From NCBI GenBank assembly GCA_947072805.1, contig CAMTJK010000119.1:1-10241 (forward strand): a stretch of 10,241 bases of DNA, given 5' to 3'. Position 1 is the stretch's first letter. Every line of letters starts with the position of its first letter. The position numbers were made by a program, and so were the translations under genes. This DNA is from an uncultured Prevotella sp. (GTDB taxonomy: Bacteria; Bacteroidota; Bacteroidia; Bacteroidales; Bacteroidaceae). Under the pieces are notes generated by a model. The model had not been told where the DNA came from, did not search any database, and saw only the letters and a list, made by a program, of their open reading frames with translations. Of this stretch, positions 6,498 through 10,241 are shown one piece after another.

Positions 6498-6534
6498 GTG
6501 TGCAGATTGAAATGTTTTTATTAATTTTGCACAC
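6498..6534 (+). promoter_or_regulatory. Promoter bracketed by an inverted repeat, likely operator of the HTH-ImmA gene
   Basis: The -7 box TAATTTTG is at 6522-6529, 25 bases before the ATG at 6554. A perfect 7-base inverted repeat, GTGTGCA (6498-6504) and TGCACAC (6528-6534), brackets it: one arm lies near the expected -33 position and the other covers the end of the -7 box. The first gene encodes an HTH protein, so autorepression by binding both arms is the simple reading. A small palindrome GTATT-TTT-AATAC (6478-6490) lies just upstream. Repeats and box are seen; regulation is inferred. Confidence 0.6.
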
Positions 6535-6553
6535 TAAAAAACAACATGATGTT

Positions 6554-7600
6554 ATGAAAGATACTTTTGCAAGGAGGCTAGTTAATGCCCGCAAGATAAG
6601 GTGCATGTCACAGCGAGACTTGGTTGACCGGATGGAGGGTAAGGTTTCTTCGACTGCCATCGAAAAATATGAGAAGGCGCAGATGATGCCTTCGAGTGAC
6701 GTGCTGATTATGTTGGCACGCGTTCTTGGATTCAGAATGGATTACTTCTTTCGCCCGTTTACAGTAGCAATTGATGCTGATGGATTTGAGTTTAGAAAGC
6801 AAGCATCGTTGGGTGCAAAGAAAGTGGAGAGTATCAAGCATATGGTGATGTCTGAGATTGAGAAGTATCTGGAGGTGGAAGGTGTCTTGGGCATTCAACC
6901 TCGATTCGCGCTTGACTATGGTAATGTGTCAGTGGAATCTGAAGAGGATGCCATGGCTTTGGCTATGCGTTTAAGGAAGGACTGGAACATCGGTTTGGAC
7001 GGTATTACTTCGGTTATAGAATTATTAGAGAGCAATGGCGTGAAAATCATTGAGGTTGAGGCTGATGCGAAGTTTTCTGGCACGTGCAACAAGGCTGGAG
7101 AGATTCCTGTAATTGTGATTAACAAACAGATGTCGGCAGAAAGGAAGCGCATGACTATTTTCCATGAGTTAGGGCATCTGCTGATGCATTTTGCACAAGG
7201 CGTGGATGAAGAAAAGATGTGTACTGTGTTTGCCAGTGAAGTGTTGATTCCGAAGGAAAAATTTGTAGATATTTTGGGTGAGTCACGTCATGATATTTCT
7301 CTTGTTGAACTGCAAGTAGTTCAGCGAGAATATGGAATTAGTGTAGATGCATTGATGGCAAAGGCTGCTCAGCTGAATGTGATTACCCGGAGACGATATC
7401 AGTCGTATTTTAAAAAGAAAAACGCTTTGCCTCAGTTCAAGACTGCAGTTGAAAAGAGTTTGGTGGATGATGAGCATACGAATCGCTTTGAGCGACTGGT
7501 TTACAGGGCTTTAGCAAGTGAGGTGATTTCGACTTCGAAAGCTGCATCATTATTGAACTGTTCGGTGGAAAAAGTACGTGATAACCTTAATCTGCTGTAG
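6554..7600 (+). CDS. HTH (XRE) - ImmA/IrrE metallopeptidase fusion, antitoxin/regulator type
   Basis: A 348-residue two-domain protein. Residues 5-65 form an XRE-type helix-turn-helix (FARRLVNARKIRCMSQRDLV, then AIEKYEKAQMMPSSDVLIMLARVLG), which should bind DNA. Residues about 150-280 are an ImmA/IrrE (COG2856, DUF955) zinc peptidase with HELGH at 204-208 and Glu229 in FASEVLIP as likely third ligand. Known relatives cleave repressors: ImmA acts in ICEBs1 and IrrE/PprI on DdrO. Fused XRE-COG2856 proteins also serve as the regulatory partner in predicted toxin-antitoxin pairs. A C-terminal region (about 300-348) resembles a small helical or second HTH-like segment (STSKAASLLNCSVEKVRDNL). I chose ATG 6554 because the HTH begins there and the -7 box at 6522 would put the transcript start past GTG 6500, which opens the same frame. 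It ends five bases before the PIN gene, so the two are co-transcribed. Confidence 0.88.
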   Translation: MKDTFARRLVNARKIRCMSQRDLVDRMEGKVSSTAIEKYEKAQMMPSSDVLIMLARVLGFRMDYFFRPFTVAIDADGFEFRKQASLGAKKVESIKHMVMSEIEKYLEVEGVLGIQPRFALDYGNVSVESEEDAMALAMRLRKDWNIGLDGITSVIELLESNGVKIIEVEADAKFSGTCNKAGEIPVIVINKQMSAERKRMTIFHELGHLLMHFAQGVDEEKMCTVFASEVLIPKEKFVDILGESRHDISLVELQVVQREYGISVDALMAKAAQLNVITRRRYQSYFKKKNALPQFKTAVEKSLVDDEHTNRFERLVYRALASEVISTSKAASLLNCSVEKVRDNLNLL

Positions 7601-7605
7601 AAGAG

Positions 7606-8142
7606 ATGGAGATTGTTGTGAATGATACAAATATCCTAATCGATTTGGCAAAAGCGGATCTGCTGAGGCTCTGCCCTTTGATGAGTTTAGAGTTCCATAC
7701 GCTGGATGTGATTGTCGAGGAGGTGGAGGATTATGAACAGAGACGTGCTGTGGATGAGCTTGTGGCAGAAGGTACATTGAAGGTGCGTTCGCTCTCCGGA
7801 AAGCAAATGATGACTGTGATGGAGAAGGTAGAGGCGTACGAAGGTAAGTGCAATCTGTCGCCGGAAGATATCTCTGTATTGGTTTATGCCAAGGAGAATG
7901 ACTTTAGATTGCTAACTGGTGATAAGACGCTTAGGACAAAGGCAATAGATGATGGAGTGACGGTTTCGGGAATCTTGTATCTGACAGACAGGATGTTGGA
8001 TGATAATCTAGTGACTGCTGAGGAGATGATATCAATTTTGCAACGATTGTTGACTGTGAATAAGCGTTTGCCCAAAAAATCTATAGAGGAGAGAATAAAG
8101 GAATTGAAAGAGGGTAAAGGGATAGGTTCTGAACCACTTTGA
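7606..8142 (+). CDS. PIN-domain ribonuclease, probable toxin of the HTH-ImmA module
   Basis: A 178-residue PIN-like protein. PIN toxins are Mg-dependent RNases that cut tRNA, rRNA or mRNA. Acidic residues are at the expected places: Asp7 in VVNDTNILIDL, Glu38/Glu39 in VIVEEVED, Asp88 in LSPEDISVLVYAKE, and Asp106 in LLTGDKTLR. These match the strand-helix order of the fold and give an intact active site. The last 30 residues (151-178) are a Lys/Glu-rich helix and tail beyond the core. The gene starts at ATG 7606, five bases after the HTH-ImmA stop; AAGAG just before it may be a weak ribosome site. Direct linkage to an HTH-peptidase fusion and a shared terminator suggest a toxin-antitoxin pair whose antitoxin could repress the promoter. 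Alternatively the ImmA protein may act on another repressor and the PIN protein may be a house RNase. It should be cytosolic. Confidence 0.85.
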   Translation: MEIVVNDTNILIDLAKADLLRLCPLMSLEFHTLDVIVEEVEDYEQRRAVDELVAEGTLKVRSLSGKQMMTVMEKVEAYEGKCNLSPEDISVLVYAKENDFRLLTGDKTLRTKAIDDGVTVSGILYLTDRMLDDNLVTAEEMISILQRLLTVNKRLPKKSIEERIKELKEGKGIGSEPL

Positions 8143-8151
8143 CGGATGGAT

Positions 8152-8187
8152 GCGTCATCGGAAGAGATTCCGGTGGTGCTTTTTTTT
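8152..8187 (+). terminator. Intrinsic terminator after the PIN gene
   Basis: GCGTCATCGGAA (8152-8163) pairs with TTCCGGTGGTGC (8168-8179) over 12 pairs, three of them G-U, with loop GAGA, then TTTTTTTT (8180-8187). It begins ten bases after the PIN stop and ends the HTH-ImmA/PIN operon. It is a near-copy of the terminator at 6295-6333. Confidence 0.9.
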
Positions 8188-8195
8188 CGAACACG
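8152..8195 (+). repeat. Direct repeat, copy 2 (terminator plus TCGAACACG)
   Basis: This is the second copy of the unit at 6296-6343. The C-to-T change at 8177 turns a G-C pair into G-U, so the stem is kept but weaker. The bases after it (GGAT repeated at 8195-8216) do not match the sequence after copy 1. Confidence 0.85.
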
Positions 8196-8197
8196 GA

Positions 8198-8525
8198 TCT
8201 AAAGGATTGAACGGATAAATATGTATGTCACTATAAGATATTCGTGCAATAGCCCACTTCCTAACCATATTCGCATTTTTGGTGTACATCCACTATTTTT
8301 ACGACTGCAAAAAAATACTGCCTTTTCTTAATTCCACAAAATATTTAGGCGACAATATAATCCTATGTTTGGTGAGCTTTTTTTAATTATGAAATAAACA
8401 ATAATTACCGAAAGTACTGACTCCTAAGCGAAGAATCCGGTCCTGATTTTTCTATGCTACAAAAGTTTTAGCAATCGGCAATAAAAAAATTAAGTCATTT
8501 CTATGCCGTTATGATTTTTTTTTTG
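8198..8525. other. Gap without a gene between the PIN module and the flavoprotein promoter
   Basis: The stretch is A/T-rich and stop-dense on both strands, with no credible gene. An inverted repeat TAATTAT (8384-8390)/ATAATTA (8401-8407) with a 10-base loop follows a T-run, and AATC/GATT near 8435-8450 is followed by Ts. Neither is convincing as a terminator. Otherwise I see nothing in it. Confidence 0.5.
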
Positions 8526-8664
8526 TAACTTTGCCTATCCAGCGATGAAATATCATTTCGTTGTGGGCTCACATATGTTCAATATCTTATGTGTTGAGCA
8601 TAATGTGTTGAAAACTATTTATTTATAGGTTGCTCTTTTCTCGGAGCATTAATATATTCTGAGC
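8526..8664 (+). promoter_or_regulatory. Promoter and about 125-base leader of the dihydroorotate dehydrogenase-like gene
   Basis: The -7 box TAACTTTG is at 8526-8533, after a long T-run; no clear -33 box is visible. The transcript would carry a leader of about 125 bases, long for this group. The leader holds an inverted repeat CACATA (8570-8575)/TATGTG (8588-8593) and a direct repeat ATGTGTTGA (8589-8597 and 8603-8611). GAGCAT occurs three times (8596, 8644, 8661), the last running into the start codon. These may be regulatory, but no known riboswitch class is recognisable. Confidence 0.5.
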
Positions 8665-9633
8665 ATGATTAATACTTCTTTTGCAGGGTTGAAACTCGTT
8701 TCCCCTATTATTGTAGGTAGTAATAGCCAAACTGCCAATATCCAAAAAATCGTAGAGTTTGAAAAAGCCGGCGCCGGAGCCATCGTACTCAAGTCCCTCT
8801 TCGAAGAGTCGATTATGAGGGAGATTTCTTCTCTTGGTAATGACGACCATCCCGAGGCTTATGATTATTTGTCAGGATATGTGAGCGAGAAGGTTGTTAC
8901 TGATTATCTTGCACTTATCGCTGAGGCAAAAAAGCGTTGCGCTATACCTATCATCCCTTCTATCGCTTGCCATTCCGATGGTAAATGGGAGGAGTTCGCA
9001 AAACGTATGCAAGGTGCCGGTGCAGATGCACTCGAACTTAACGTGATGAGTCTCAGTACTTCCCGCGTTTACAAAGATGGCGATTTCGAAAGAATACATT
9101 ATAAAATCGTTGAGAATGTGGTTAAGCTGGTGAATATCCCGGTTATTGTGAAAATTGGTTCAAATCACTCTAATATCACCTCCCTTTGCGATGGGCTTTA
9201 TGCTCGTGGTGCAAAGGCTGTAGTTCTCTTTAACCGCTTGTTCCCTACCGATATAGATGTCGATCGCCTCACTTTTACTATCGGTCAGGCCCTCACTTCT
9301 TCTGCCGATTTATCCCTCCCGCTTAGATGGACCGGTATTGTATCAGCCTCTGTGCCTCAGATAGATATCGCTGTTTCCGGTGGTGTCGACTCTTGGAAGG
9401 GTATCGCAAAATCAATCCTCAGCGGTGCTAAAGCTGTGGAAGTGGCAAGCGCTATCATCCGCGAAGGCGCTTCTTGGATTACCAATGCTAACAAACTTCT
9501 CGAAGAGTGGCAACAATCCAAAGGTTTTAATGCTCCTGAAAATTACGTCGGTAACATGAATGCCGCTGAACCTGAAAATGAGGACAAACTCCTTCGTACT
9601 CAATTCCTCAAATATTTCAGCGAGATACACTAA
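8665..9633 (+). CDS. Dihydroorotate dehydrogenase-like FMN flavoprotein
   Basis: A 322-residue TIM-barrel flavoprotein of the dihydroorotate dehydrogenase superfamily (PyrD-like), probably cytosolic and FMN-binding. Visible elements are the N-terminal substrate/FMN strand NTSFAGLKLVSPIIVGSN (3-20), Lys43 in GAIVLKSLF, LELNVMS (123-129) with Asn126, VIVKIGS (160-166) with Lys163, and the phosphate-binding end VSGGVDSWKGIAKSILSGAKAVEVASAI (237-264). True class 1 PyrD proteins usually have an NLSCPN/NxSSPN motif after the ELN strand and a Cys or Ser catalytic loop. Here that segment reads LNVMSLST, and no canonical motif is present. It is therefore better called dihydroorotate dehydrogenase-like, and its substrate may not be dihydroorotate. 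ATG 8665 is the only good start. The gene has its own promoter and terminator, and its C-rich, pyrimidine-ending codons differ from the G-rich genes before it. No pyrimidine genes are adjacent. Confidence 0.85.
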   Translation: MINTSFAGLKLVSPIIVGSNSQTANIQKIVEFEKAGAGAIVLKSLFEESIMREISSLGNDDHPEAYDYLSGYVSEKVVTDYLALIAEAKKRCAIPIIPSIACHSDGKWEEFAKRMQGAGADALELNVMSLSTSRVYKDGDFERIHYKIVENVVKLVNIPVIVKIGSNHSNITSLCDGLYARGAKAVVLFNRLFPTDIDVDRLTFTIGQALTSSADLSLPLRWTGIVSASVPQIDIAVSGGVDSWKGIAKSILSGAKAVEVASAIIREGASWITNANKLLEEWQQSKGFNAPENYVGNMNAAEPENEDKLLRTQFLKYFSEIH

Positions 9634-9671
9634 TTATATTAGCCTACACAATATACATTATTATTATATAG

Positions 9672-9702
9672 GGACAGATTATCGGACAAAACTTTCGGAC
9701 AA
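9672..9702 (+). repeat. Three short GGACA repeats at a 12-13 base period
   Basis: GGACA occurs at 9672, 9684 and 9697; the last two lie within the perfect 8-mer TCGGACAA (9682-9689 and 9695-9702). They sit between the flavoprotein stop and its terminator. The pattern is visible but short, and its function is unknown. Confidence 0.35.
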
Positions 9703-9741
9703 GATTCTTTTGTATGTAATTAAAAATGTCTCTTTCAATAT

Positions 9742-9780
9742 AACTATCGGCGTCTTTTCCGGATTCCGATAGTTTTTTTT
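9742..9780 (+). terminator. Strong intrinsic terminator after the flavoprotein gene
   Basis: AACTATCGG (9742-9750) pairs perfectly with CCGATAGTT (9766-9774), with a 15-base loop, and the stem leads directly into TTTTTTTT (9773-9780). It lies about 108 bases after the stop codon and is oriented for + strand transcription. Confidence 0.9.
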
Positions 9781-10241
9781 ACGCTTAAAATTCCCTTATT
9801 TCCTCCCTTTCCTCCTCCTCACGCTTGCGATTCCTCTTTTACTCAATTTCAACTCTCTCTTCAAGCCTGCGATTTTTAACTTGTGATTCCTTTTCTCCAC
9901 CTGCGATTTCTTTTTATCTATTGCCGTTTTAAACAATCATCATGCCCGAAATTCCTTCAACATTCCTCATTTTTTACTCTATCTACCCCCGTTTTAATCT
10001 CTCAATCCGATTTGTTTTCCACCCCTTTGAACGAAGTTTTGCATTAAAAAATCTCGAAAACGCGAAAAATTCCCAGGAAATAATACAGTTTGATAATCCA
10101 AATTCAAGGCAAAACCCAATGATTTTATGCTTTACAACATAAAATTATTCGTTTTAAAAGGGTAGTGTAATATTATATGTTGCATCAAATCAAGCAAATA
10201 AAAAATAATTCAAAAAAAAGTATAGAAATAATTTGCAGGTA
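9781..10241. other. Pyrimidine-rich, then A-rich region without a convincing gene
   Basis: From 9781 to about 10030 the + strand is strongly C/T-rich. It holds four copies of a YTGYGATT word (near 9825, 9867, 9881 and 9901) with irregular spacing. From about 10030 it becomes A-rich. A hairpin ATTTTATG (10122-10129)/CATAAAAT (10138-10145) with an 8-base loop is present but has no T-run. A 66-codon + frame (9942-10142) and a 46-codon basic - frame (9936-9796, TTG start) exist but look like products of skewed composition. I see no RNA gene. Confidence 0.5.

Noticed and set aside
9796..9936. 46-codon basic - strand frame (TTG start)
   Set aside because: Lys/Arg richness follows from the purine-rich strand, and it lacks an ATG or ribosome site.
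9942..10142. 66-codon + strand frame after the last terminator
   Set aside because: It has odd, low-complexity composition, no promoter or domain, and lies in a skewed A/T-rich tract.
10225..10241. TAATTTGC near the right edge as a promoter for a gene outside the window
   Set aside because: It is one base short of the TAnnTTTG pattern, has no -33 match, and no gene follows in the window.
1..10241. Transposase, tRNA/rRNA genes or CRISPR array
   Set aside because: I found no transposase-like protein, no cloverleaf-like sequence and no regularly spaced repeat-spacer pattern.

Overview
The window looks like chromosomal DNA of a Bacteroidota bacterium, most likely a gut or oral Prevotella/Segatella. 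The signs are several TAnnTTTG-type promoter -7 boxes, start codons without Shine-Dalgarno sequences in A/T-rich leaders, and a surface-polysaccharide locus of the kind seen in that group. The genus is an inference. All convincing genes are on the + strand.

Layout. (1) 1-2752 is the end of an exopolysaccharide/O-antigen type cluster: the last codons of an unidentified gene, a short UDP-sugar dehydrogenase-like protein, an ExoA-like membrane-anchored family 2 glycosyltransferase, and a PglC-like initiating sugar-phosphate transferase. The gap before the transferase can fold into three hairpins, two of them mutually exclusive. (2) 2753-4340 carries a two-gene module with a 4-base overlap: a Panacea (DUF4065/SocA-like) antitoxin-type protein and a GNAT-like protein that is probably its toxin. 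Its promoter is crowded with palindromes and a tandem repeat. (3) 4341-4939 is a 600-base gap with a highly structured block that may be a dispersed element. (4) 4940-6217 is a DegT/DnrJ/EryC1-type sugar aminotransferase, which fits with the polysaccharide genes and ends in a strong terminator. (5) 6498-8187 is a second toxin-antitoxin-like module: a fused HTH-ImmA/IrrE metalloprotease/regulator and a PIN-domain RNase. An inverted repeat brackets its promoter, and a near-copy of the preceding terminator lies at its far end, so the module is bounded by direct repeats. (6) 8198-9780 holds a gap, a promoter with a leader, a dihydroorotate dehydrogenase-like flavoprotein and a strong terminator. 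(7) 9781-10241 is A/T- and pyrimidine-rich and has no convincing gene.

How it works together (inference). The polysaccharide genes would make and amino-modify nucleotide sugars, load a sugar phosphate onto undecaprenyl phosphate and extend the glycan. Two different candidate toxin-antitoxin modules sit within and just after this cluster, which suggests repeated cassette insertion into a variable surface-glycan locus. Their role could be locus stabilisation, phage defence or simply selfish persistence. The dehydrogenase-like flavoprotein downstream appears to be an independent transcription unit.
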